Shown: piece after piece, positions 1 through 6,695 of the stretch
Position numbering within the stretch: the stretch's first letter is position 1
Layout: the number at the start of each line of letters is the position of its first letter
DNA from: Geomonas oryzisoli
GTDB lineage: Bacteria > Desulfobacterota > Desulfuromonadia > Geobacterales > Geobacteraceae
Direction: 5' to 3'
Assembly (NCBI RefSeq): GCF_018986915.1
Contig: NZ_CP076723.1
Span: forward strand, 2,575,501 to 2,639,500
Length of the DNA stretch: 64,000 nt
Notes under the pieces: model-generated
What the model was told of the DNA's origin: nothing
The model's database searches: none
Seen by the model: the letters and a program-made list of their open reading frames with translations, nothing else
Program-made: the position numbers and the translations under genes

Positions 1-103
1 CGAGGTAACGGGTCAGATCCCGGCTGTAGGCGGCCACCGTGTTGGCGGCGGCCCCCTTCTCGACCACCAGGTAATTCAGAAACAGGTCGAGGTAGCGGTC
101 CAC
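1..103 (-). CDS. xerD: Tyrosine recombinase XerD-like, N-terminal fragment
   Basis: Only the first ~34 codons are inside the window; the gene runs off the left edge. The reading frame opens with GTG at 103-101, overlapping the glnD stop as TAGTG, and reads VDRYLDLFLNYL followed by KGAAANTVAAYSRDL. This is the SAM-like N-terminal core-binding helix pattern of XerC/XerD chromosome-dimer recombinases (one or two helices, then N-T-x-x-A-Y-x-x-D-L). The catalytic Arg/His/Tyr residues lie outside the window, so XerD rather than XerC is inferred from similarity of the opening residues and is not certain. Translational coupling to glnD is suggested by the overlap. Confidence 0.6.
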   Translation of the reverse strand, partial: MDRYLDLFLNYLVVEKGAAANTVAAYSRDLTRYL

Positions 104-2787
104 TAGCCGTCCACTGCAGCGAGCAGTTCGGTGCGGATCTCCTCGAGCTTGGCAGGCTCGGAGATCTTCTGCCCGAAGATGTTCTTCACGTAGAACACGT
201 CGGCGACCTGGTCCACCTTGGTGGAGATCTTGGACACGCCGATGTAGAGCCCGAGCCTGGTGAGCGTGCTCGTGATTGAGTACAAAAGCCCCACCTTGTC
301 GTGGGCGTAGATGTCGATGACGGTGTAGTCGGAGGAGACCTCGTTGTCGATCTCCACCCGCGCCGGCACGGTCGGCTTCGCCTTCTCGGTGAGGATGCTG
401 GGACGGTTGCGCTTGGCCACCAGTTGCCCCACCCGGACCTTGCCTTCCAGCACCTGCCTCAGGTCGGTCTCAAAACGCTTCCAACGGCTTTCCTCGGTGA
501 TCACGAAGCCCTGGGGTGAGTTCACCTGCAGGATGTCCAGCACCTTCTCGTTGGTGTTGGTGTGGATCTGCGCGCCCAGGATGTTCATGCCGTTGGCCGC
601 CATCACACCGGTGATCATGGAGAACAGTCCCGGTATGTCATAGGTGCAGATGGTGCAATTGGTATAGCCCCGGTCCACTTCGTGGGACAACTGCAGCACC
701 AAAAGCTTCTTCGGCATCTCGAGCAGCGTGCGCACGTGCCCGGAGAGGACCTCCGGCGTATAGGAGAGCAGGTGTCTCGTGGTGAGGGCCTGCAACTCGT
801 CCTTGATGAGCTGCCCCGGGTAGTCGTCCACCAAGAGATCGAAGACGGTCCGCTTGACCCGGCGCACCCGGTCCCCGGACGCCTCCAGTTTGAAGTCGCC
901 GCGCTCCAGCACGGTGAAGGCTTTGTCGTAGAGCTCCTGGAGCAGGAGCGCCTTCCACTCGGTCCACACCTCCGGCCCCACCGCCTTGATGTCGGCGTAG
1001 GTTAGGAGATAGAGCATCTTCAGGTTCTCGCTCTTCTCCATCTGACGCGCGAACTGGATGATCATCCGCTCGTCGTGCAGGTCGCGGCGCTGTGCTATGT
1101 GGGCCAATAGCAGGTGCTGGCGCACCAGGAACTGCAGCCGTTCCGAATCTTCCTTGATGAGCCCCATGCGCCGGGCGATGGTCTTGGTCAGCTCGGCGCC
1201 CACCTCGGCGTGTCCGCCCCCTCCTCCCTTGCCGATATCGTGGAACAGGACGGCGAGGAGCAGCAGCCAGCGCTTGTCGATCTCCATGGCGAGCTGGGTC
1301 AGAAGCGGCAGGGTGTCCTTGTGCTCGCCGCGCCACAGCTTGGCGATCTCCTCGACCGCGAACAGGGTGTGGGTGTCGACCGTGTAGATGTGGTAGACGT
1401 CGTGCTGCACCTTGCAGTAGATGCGCTCGAACTCCGGGATGAAGCGGATCAGAAAGCCCAGGTGGTGCATCTGCTGCAGGGTGTCGTAGACCTTCTTCTC
1501 GGACTGCAGGATGTTGATGAAGGAGGCGTTGGCCTCCTTGGAGCGGCGGAACTTGTCGTTGACCAGGTCCAGGCTGTTGCGGATCAGGGTCTTGGTGCCC
1601 AGGGCGAGTGCCACCCCCTGCTTCTGGGCGTGCTCGAAGATCTTGATGAGCCGCACCGGATCCTTGGCGATCACGCTCTCGTCCGGGACCACCAGCTCAC
1701 CCTTCATGACGTAGAAACCGTCTCCCACCGGGCGGCGGGTGAAGTAGCCCAGGATCTTGCGGGTGGAGTCCTCGCGCTGGCTGCACTTGGTGATAAGGAG
1801 AGAACTGAAGTGCTCGACGCGGTTGGCGTGCAGGTAGAAGTCCTGCATGAACTGCTCGACGGCAAGGGTCTTCCCCTTGTCCTCGTAGCCGAAGAAGCGG
1901 GCGATGGAAGTCTGCGCCTCGAAGGTGAGCTGGTCGTTCTTCCTGCCGGCCAGATAGTGCAGCTCGTTGCGGATGCGCCAGAGATAGGAGAGCGAGCTGT
2001 AGTACATGCCGAGCTCCTCCTCGGAGAGGACCCCCTTCATGACCAGTTCGCGCGGCTCGTCCACCTTGTACTTGATCTTGGCGACCCACATCGCGGTGTG
2101 CAGGTCCCTCAGACACCCCTCACCTTCCTTGATGTTGGGTTCCAGGATATAGACGCTGGAGCCGTATTTCTCGCGCCGTTTCCTGAGTTCCTCGAGCTTT
2201 TCGTTGATGAAGGCATCGCTTCTCTTGGCGAGCACCTGGGTCACCATCACCTTCTTCAGCTCCCCGAAGAGGTGGTCGCTGCCGATGAGCAGGCGCGCGT
2301 CCAAAAGCGCCGTCTTGACGGTGATGTCGTTGGCCGCCATGTCAACGCAGTCGGCGATGGTGCGTACCGAATAGCCGACGTCCAGGCGCAGGTCCCACAG
2401 GAAATACAGAAGACGGTTTGCCGCCTCCTCCACCACCTTGGAGTCCTTGCCGCTGTACAGGAACAACAGGTCCAGGTCGGAATACGGGTTCAGTTCGCGC
2501 CGCCCGTAGCCGCCGACGGCGATCAGGGCGAGCTGGCCGCTCTTGTGCATCTGCAGGTCGTCCGAGAGCGCGGTGAAAAGCCTCGTCACCAGGGCGTCGG
2601 TCATGGCCGTGATGGACTGCACCACGGAGATGCCGTCCTCCCCTTCCCGGTGCGAACGCTTGGACTCCTCGCGGAAGTGCTCCAGGAATTCGCGCGCGGC
2701 GGCGAGGTAGGCGCCGCGCTTCTCCTCGAAGCTCTTGCCGTCCCCCTTCATCGCCTCGGAAAGGTATGCGTTTATGTTGAGGCGCAT
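103..2787 (-). CDS. glnD: [Protein-PII] uridylyltransferase / uridylyl-removing enzyme
   Basis: Bifunctional nitrogen sensor that adds UMP to PII proteins when nitrogen is limiting and removes it when glutamine is high. The product is ~894 aa, the normal family length. A nucleotidyltransferase domain shows GGYGRREL at residues ~92-99 followed by SDLDLL with the metal-binding aspartates. A central HD hydrolase domain contains the HDIGKG motif near residue 515, with a glycine-rich run after it. Two ACT glutamine-sensing domains follow, around 710-790 (starting TICTYDIPGLFS) and 820-890 (starting IDIYAHDKVGLLYS). The ATG at 2787 overlaps the upstream stop (TGATG); a GTG at 2790 is also possible. 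It appears co-transcribed with the upstream regulatory-domain gene and xerD. Confidence 0.96.
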   Translation of the reverse strand: MRLNINAYLSEAMKGDGKSFEEKRGAYLAAAREFLEHFREESKRSHREGEDGISVVQSITAMTDALVTRLFTALSDDLQMHKSGQLALIAVGGYGRRELNPYSDLDLLFLYSGKDSKVVEEAANRLLYFLWDLRLDVGYSVRTIADCVDMAANDITVKTALLDARLLIGSDHLFGELKKVMVTQVLAKRSDAFINEKLEELRKRREKYGSSVYILEPNIKEGEGCLRDLHTAMWVAKIKYKVDEPRELVMKGVLSEEELGMYYSSLSYLWRIRNELHYLAGRKNDQLTFEAQTSIARFFGYEDKGKTLAVEQFMQDFYLHANRVEHFSSLLITKCSQREDSTRKILGYFTRRPVGDGFYVMKGELVVPDESVIAKDPVRLIKIFEHAQKQGVALALGTKTLIRNSLDLVNDKFRRSKEANASFINILQSEKKVYDTLQQMHHLGFLIRFIPEFERIYCKVQHDVYHIYTVDTHTLFAVEEIAKLWRGEHKDTLPLLTQLAMEIDKRWLLLLAVLFHDIGKGGGGGHAEVGAELTKTIARRMGLIKEDSERLQFLVRQHLLLAHIAQRRDLHDERMIIQFARQMEKSENLKMLYLLTYADIKAVGPEVWTEWKALLLQELYDKAFTVLERGDFKLEASGDRVRRVKRTVFDLLVDDYPGQLIKDELQALTTRHLLSYTPEVLSGHVRTLLEMPKKLLVLQLSHEVDRGYTNCTICTYDIPGLFSMITGVMAANGMNILGAQIHTNTNEKVLDILQVNSPQGFVITEESRWKRFETDLRQVLEGKVRVGQLVAKRNRPSILTEKAKPTVPARVEIDNEVSSDYTVIDIYAHDKVGLLYSITSTLTRLGLYIGVSKISTKVDQVADVFYVKNIFGQKISEPAKLEEIRTELLAAVDG

Positions 2788-3002
2788 CACTCTTCCTTGG
2801 CGATACGCACTACCTGCAGGACGCCCGGGAAGGCCTTGATGTCGGCCTCGGGGAGGCTTTCGGTGTCGCCGATGACGCCGATGATGACCCGGTTTGCGCC
2901 GGTGGACTGGTGGATGTCGAAGCCACGCTCGATGAGGAACGACTTGATCTCTTCCTGGGCCTTTTCGTCGGCCGTCTTACGCATAACGATCAGCACCTGC
3001 AA
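2787..3002 (-). CDS. Stand-alone DAHP synthase ferredoxin-like regulatory domain
   Basis: A 71-residue protein that matches the N-terminal ferredoxin-like regulatory domain of Thermotoga-type DAHP synthases: it opens MQVLIVMRK, has GANRVIIGVIGD in the middle and ends GVLQVVRIAKEE. In the fused enzymes this domain mediates feedback inhibition by aromatic amino acids. Here there is no catalytic barrel; the gene stops at TGA overlapping the glnD start and lies 8 bp downstream of a chorismate mutase gene. I infer that it regulates an aromatic-pathway enzyme in trans, probably a DAHP synthase or the neighbouring mutase. A clear ribosome-binding site (AGGGAGG) precedes the ATG at 3002. Confidence 0.75.
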   Translation of the reverse strand: MQVLIVMRKTADEKAQEEIKSFLIERGFDIHQSTGANRVIIGVIGDTESLPEADIKAFPGVLQVVRIAKEE

Positions 3003-3010
3003 ACCTCCCT

Positions 3011-3286
3011 TTAGTGTTCGCCGCGGGTCATGATGCGCTCCAGGCGGCGCGATTCGTCGATCACCCTCTCGAAGAGACGCACGATGGCCTGGTCGTCCAG
3101 GGGGCCCTGGTTCTCCGACGTCATCCGGGCGAAGATCCGCTTCTCGCGGGCCGGGTCGTAGACCGGCAGGTCGAGCCCCTTCTTGATCTCCCCGATCTTC
3201 AGGGCAAGGGAGGCGCGCTCGTTGAAGATGCGCAGCAGTTCGCTGTCCAGCCGGTCGATCTCGTTCCTGATGTCGTCAATGCCCAT
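3011..3286 (-). CDS. Chorismate mutase, AroQ class, monofunctional
   Basis: Converts chorismate to prephenate at the branch to phenylalanine and tyrosine. The 91-residue all-helical protein has the AroQ pattern: IDDIRNEIDRLDSELLRIFNERASLA (helix 1 with the substrate-binding Arg), then KIGEIKKG, then VYDPAREKRIFARM, and a last helix containing IVRLFERVIDESRRLE. It lacks prephenate dehydratase or dehydrogenase parts, so it is a free mutase domain. It sits between nadB (10 bp away) and the DAHP-synthase regulatory-domain gene (8 bp away), which suggests joint control of aromatic synthesis. The ATG at 3286 gives the full helix 1. Confidence 0.9.
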   Translation of the reverse strand: MGIDDIRNEIDRLDSELLRIFNERASLALKIGEIKKGLDLPVYDPAREKRIFARMTSENQGPLDDQAIVRLFERVIDESRRLERIMTRGEH

Positions 3287-3296
3287 GGCGGCGTCC

Positions 3297-4895
3297 TCAG
3301 AATTTCTTCTTGATGTGGGTGTCGCGTTTCCAGTTCTGGTCGTCGACGCCCGGGTAATCGATGTTGTAGTTGAGCCCGCGCGATTCCTTGCGCATCTGCG
3401 CGCAGGCGACGATCAACTGGGCCACCGTGGCGATGTTCCTGAGCTCGATGAGGTCGGAGGTGACGATGAAGTTCCAGTAGTACTCCTCGATCTCGTCCTG
3501 GATCAGCTCGATGCGGCGCATGGCGCGCGCGAGACGCTTGTCGCTTCTCACGATGCCGACGTAGTTCCACATGAAGCGACGGATCTCGTCCCAGTTCTGG
3601 GACACCACCACCATCTCGTCGGAGTTGGTCGCGGTGCCGGCATCCCACTCGGGGATCACCGGGAACGAGAACTGCCCGTCTTTGAGGACCTGCACCGCAT
3701 GCTCGTAGGCGCGCCCGGCGTAGACCGCGGCCTCCAGCAGCGAGTTGCTGGCCAGACGGTTGCCGCCGTGCAGGCCGGTGAAGGCGACCTCGCCGATGGC
3801 GTAAAGGTGCTTGATGTCGGTCTCGGCGTTGAAGTCGACCTGGACCCCGCCGCACAGGTAGTGCGCGGCCGGCACCACCGGGAGCATCTCCTTGGTCATG
3901 TCGATGCCGTAGTCGAGACAGGTCTGGTAGATGTTGGGGAAACGGGAGGTGATGTACTCGGCGCCGCGGTGCCTGATGTCCAAAAAGACGCAGTCGTCGC
4001 CGTAGGTTTTCATCTCGTTGTCGATGGCGCGGGCCACGATGTCGCGCGGAGCCAGGTCCTTCAGGTGGTGATACTTCTCCATGAAGGCCGTGCCGTCGCG
4101 CCGCTTGAGAACGGCACCCTCGCCGCGCACCGCCTCGGAGATCAGGAAGGAACGTGCGTTTGGGTGGTACAGCGTGGTCGGATGGAACTGCATGAATTCC
4201 ATGTTGGCGATGGTCGCCCCGGCGCGGTAGGCCATGGCGACGCCGTCGCCGGTGGCGACGTCCGGGTTGCAGGTGTAGAGATACACCTTGCCGGCGCCGC
4301 CGGAGGCGAGGAGCGTGATGCGCGCGGCGAAGGTCTTCACCACGCCCGACTCGTTGTCGAGCACGTGGGCGCCGAGGCAGCGGTTGTGCTCCAGCTTCTG
4401 CTTCAACACCTTCGACTCGGTCACCAGGTCGATGGCGATGTGGTTCTCGTAGATGGTGATGTTCTCGTGTTTCTTCGCCGCCTCGACCAGGGCGCGCTCG
4501 ATCTCGCGGCCGGTGATGTCCTCGGCGTGCAGGATGCGCCGCGCGCTGTGCCCCCCCTCGCGGGTCAGGTCGTAGTCGTCACCGCTCTTGGTGAACTGCA
4601 CACCCCAGTCGATCAGGTTGCGGATCACCTTGGGGCCTTCCTCAACCACCATGCGCACCACGTCCTCGTGGCAGATACCGGCGCCGGCGACCAGGGTGTC
4701 CTGCACGTGCGCGTCGAAGGTGTCCTCTTCCGAGGAGACCGTCGCGATCCCCCCCTGCGCGTAGTTCGTGGCCGACTCCGAAATATCCTGCTTGGTGACC
4801 ACTGCGACCTTGCCGTGGGCCGCAGCCTGCAGCGCGAAGGAAAGCCCCGCGATACCGCTGCCGATCACCAGAAAATCAGTTTTCTCCTTCATCAA
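3297..4895 (-). CDS. nadB: L-aspartate oxidase
   Basis: FAD flavoprotein that oxidises L-aspartate to iminoaspartate, the first step of NAD biosynthesis; in anaerobes fumarate can accept the electrons. The 532-aa product begins with the FAD-binding Rossmann motif GSGIAGLSFALQAA (residues ~12-25), has the succinate-dehydrogenase/NadB signatures SGGAGKVYLYTCNPDVATGD and EFMQFHPT, and a C-terminal helical domain. NadB-typical HSARRILHAED and GAHYLCGG-like segments (here AAHYLCGGV) are present. It is the first gene of the minus-strand run toward glnD. No nadA or nadC is in view. Confidence 0.96.
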   Translation of the reverse strand: MMKEKTDFLVIGSGIAGLSFALQAAAHGKVAVVTKQDISESATNYAQGGIATVSSEEDTFDAHVQDTLVAGAGICHEDVVRMVVEEGPKVIRNLIDWGVQFTKSGDDYDLTREGGHSARRILHAEDITGREIERALVEAAKKHENITIYENHIAIDLVTESKVLKQKLEHNRCLGAHVLDNESGVVKTFAARITLLASGGAGKVYLYTCNPDVATGDGVAMAYRAGATIANMEFMQFHPTTLYHPNARSFLISEAVRGEGAVLKRRDGTAFMEKYHHLKDLAPRDIVARAIDNEMKTYGDDCVFLDIRHRGAEYITSRFPNIYQTCLDYGIDMTKEMLPVVPAAHYLCGGVQVDFNAETDIKHLYAIGEVAFTGLHGGNRLASNSLLEAAVYAGRAYEHAVQVLKDGQFSFPVIPEWDAGTATNSDEMVVVSQNWDEIRRFMWNYVGIVRSDKRLARAMRRIELIQDEIEEYYWNFIVTSDLIELRNIATVAQLIVACAQMRKESRGLNYNIDYPGVDDQNWKRDTHIKKKF

Positions 4896-5235
4896 ACTAC
4901 CCCCCGATAAGCTGGATTAGGCGTTTCTTGAGACCGAAAGTATGGACGAAGCCGTGCGGCAGGCGCGCGTACTTCAGGAAAGGCTTAGGGGGTCATGGCG
5001 GCAACGTTGGGCCTGTGCCCTCAAAGGAGATTTCTTGGCGTGCGTCGCGGATACCTTGCGTTCTTCGCGTAACCGGCTCGGGAAAACCCGCAAATTATTG
5101 ATCCCAGCGAGATTTTTGTCAAGACTTTTGACGGGTTAGAGCCCGCCAAGGTCACATTAGACCTTGAAATATCATGCTTATTGGTCTATATAATTCGAGG
5201 GCAAATTTTCTTTCCCATTAAAAAAAAGGAAGCTC
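4896..5235. other. Intergenic region between nadB and the lytic transglycosylase gene
   Basis: This 340-bp divergent spacer must hold the promoters of nadB (minus) and the transglycosylase (plus). The only site I can support is the plus promoter at 5164-5194. A 65-codon reading frame at 4942-5139 on the plus strand has no ribosome-binding site or recognisable content and is not called. Confidence 0.5.
5164..5194 (+). promoter_or_regulatory. Sigma-70-type promoter of the lytic transglycosylase gene
   Basis: TTGAAA at 5164-5169 is followed after 17 bp by TATATA (5187-5192), which overlaps a perfect TATAAT at 5189-5194 (19-bp spacing). The start codon is 42 bp further on, with AAGGAAGC just before it. 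Confidence 0.6.
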
Positions 5236-5850
5236 ATGCGCTTTTGGTCACACCGAGTTTATCTGGCAGCCATCCTGACAGTTGCCGCGGTGTCGTGGTG
5301 CCTCCCGGCACCGGCTCGCGCCGACATATATAAATACGAGGATCCCGACGGGACTGTTCACTTCACCGATGCTCCCACCGACAACCGTTTCAAGATCTTC
5401 ATGCGGGACATCAAGAAGGACAAGAGGCTGAGGACCGCCTTCAAACTTTCCGGCTATGCCCGCAACCCGGCCGAGTTCGAACCCATCATCAGTTCCTGTT
5501 CGCGCGAGTTCGGCGTCGACAGTTCCCTGGTGAAGGCGGTGATCCACGCCGAGAGCGGCTACAACCCCAGCGCGGTATCTCCCAAGGGAGCCCAGGGGTT
5601 GATGCAGCTCATGCCCAAGACCGCCCAGGGGCTCAAGGTGAACGATTCCTTCAACCCGTCGGACAACATCCGGGGCGGCGTGCGCTACCTGAGGTTCCTC
5701 CTCGATACGTTCAAGGGGAACGAATCCCTGGCGGTAGCCGCCTACAACTGCGGGCTCAACGCCGTCGCCAAGTACGGCGGCATCCCCCCCTACCCCGAAA
5801 CCCAGACCTACGTGTCTAAGGTACTCAGTTACCGGAACAGCTACAGATAG
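5236..5850 (+). CDS. Secreted lytic murein transglycosylase (SLT domain) with DUF4124 N-terminus
   Basis: Cleaves the glycan strands of peptidoglycan in the periplasm. A signal peptide (hydrophobic stretch from YLAAIL to about residue 29, ending APARA) is followed by a short DUF4124 module (DIYKYEDPDGTVHFTDAP). The SLT domain covers about residues 85-204: the catalytic glutamate is Glu106 in VIHAESGYN, followed by SPKGAQGLMQLMPKTA and AVAAYNCGLNAVAKYGG, the usual family 1 motifs. The ATG at 5236 has AAGGAAGC upstream. It lies 15 bp before pgsA and may be co-transcribed with it. Confidence 0.93.
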   Translation: MRFWSHRVYLAAILTVAAVSWCLPAPARADIYKYEDPDGTVHFTDAPTDNRFKIFMRDIKKDKRLRTAFKLSGYARNPAEFEPIISSCSREFGVDSSLVKAVIHAESGYNPSAVSPKGAQGLMQLMPKTAQGLKVNDSFNPSDNIRGGVRYLRFLLDTFKGNESLAVAAYNCGLNAVAKYGGIPPYPETQTYVSKVLSYRNSYR

Positions 5851-5865
5851 CATAAAAGGCCAAGC

Positions 5866-6456
5866 ATGCCCTCCACCCAAGCCCAGATCATGAATCTCCC
5901 GAACATCCTGACCATGCTGCGCATAGCGGCCATCCCGCTTTTGTGCGTCCTTTTGCTGTCGCCCGATCGCGAGCCCGGCTTCTGGGCCGCCGCCCTGTTT
6001 GCCGCCGCCTCGGTGACCGACTGGCTGGACGGGTACCTCGCCAGGAAGATGGGCATCGTCACCGTGTTCGGCAAGTTCCTGGACCCGATCGCCGACAAAC
6101 TGATCGTCATGGCCGCGCTGATCATGATCCTCCCCTTCGACCGGGTCCCGGCCTGGATGGTGCTGGTGATCCTCGGGCGCGAGATGATCATCACCGGTCT
6201 GCGCGGCATCGCCTCCACCGAAGGGATCGTCATCGCCGCCAGCAACCTGGGCAAGTTCAAGACCATCTTCCAGTTGGTCGCCATCATCGGGCTTTTGCTG
6301 CACTATGACTACCACTGGTTCTTCGGCATCGACCATCCGCTTCTGATAGTCAACATGCACAACGTCGGCATGTTCTATCTCTGGATCGCGACCGTCATAA
6401 CCATCTGGAGCGGCGTCGATTACCTGAACAAATTCGTGAGAGTGATAGCCAAATAA
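5866..6456 (+). CDS. pgsA: CDP-diacylglycerol--glycerol-3-phosphate 3-phosphatidyltransferase
   Basis: Integral membrane enzyme that makes phosphatidylglycerol phosphate from CDP-diacylglycerol and glycerol 3-phosphate. The CDP-alcohol phosphotransferase signature D-G-x2-A-R-x8-G-x3-D-x3-D is complete: DWLDGYLARKMG begins at residue 52 and GKFLDPIADK follows, giving Asp52, Asp55, Asp73 and Asp77. Several membrane helices surround it. The start at 5866 has AAAGG upstream; an internal ATG at 5890 (MNLPNILTMLR) corresponds to the usual family N-terminus and is a real alternative. Confidence 0.94.
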   Translation: MPSTQAQIMNLPNILTMLRIAAIPLLCVLLLSPDREPGFWAAALFAAASVTDWLDGYLARKMGIVTVFGKFLDPIADKLIVMAALIMILPFDRVPAWMVLVILGREMIITGLRGIASTEGIVIAASNLGKFKTIFQLVAIIGLLLHYDYHWFFGIDHPLLIVNMHNVGMFYLWIATVITIWSGVDYLNKFVRVIAK

Positions 6457-6466
6457 AAAATTCGTA

Positions 6467-6496
6467 TTGACACAGGCGCGGGAATCAGGTTATAAA
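6467..6496 (+). promoter_or_regulatory. Promoter of tRNA-Cys
   Basis: A consensus TTGACA at 6467-6472 and TATAAA at 6491-6496 are separated by 18 bp; the tRNA begins 20 bp further on. Confidence 0.75.
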
Positions 6497-6516
6497 CGGG
6501 CTCCTTCGATGCACAA

Positions 6517-6591
6517 GGCGGCATGGCCAAGTGGTAAGGCAAAGGACTGCAAATCCTTCATTCATCGGTTCAAATCCGATTGCCGCCTCCA
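6517..6591 (+). tRNA. tRNA-Cys (GCA)
   Basis: The acceptor stem GGCGGCA (6517-6523) pairs with TGCCGCC (6581-6587), followed by discriminator T and an encoded CCA (6589-6591). The anticodon arm GGACTGCAAATCC has anticodon GCA for cysteine. The T arm carries GGTTCAAATCC. The gene has its own promoter and a strong terminator directly behind it. Confidence 0.97.
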
Positions 6592-6596
6592 AATAG

Positions 6597-6633
6597 AAAA
6601 GGGCTTACAGTGACACACTGTAAGCCCTTTTTT
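6597..6633 (+). terminator. Rho-independent terminator after tRNA-Cys
   Basis: A 12-bp perfect stem (GGGCTTACAGTG at 6601-6612 with CACTGTAAGCCC at 6616-6627) closes a 3-nt loop and is followed by TTTTTT. AAAA before the stem makes it usable in both directions. Confidence 0.92.
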
Positions 6634-6695
6634 CATTCGACCTCTGCCGCTCTTGCGTCAACAATTCCTGCCTTCGACGGTTCCCTGCACCCCCT

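Noticed and set aside
4942-5139. A 65-codon plus-strand gene between nadB and the transglycosylase.
   Set aside because: No ribosome-binding site, no domain, and it overlaps the expected nadB promoter region.
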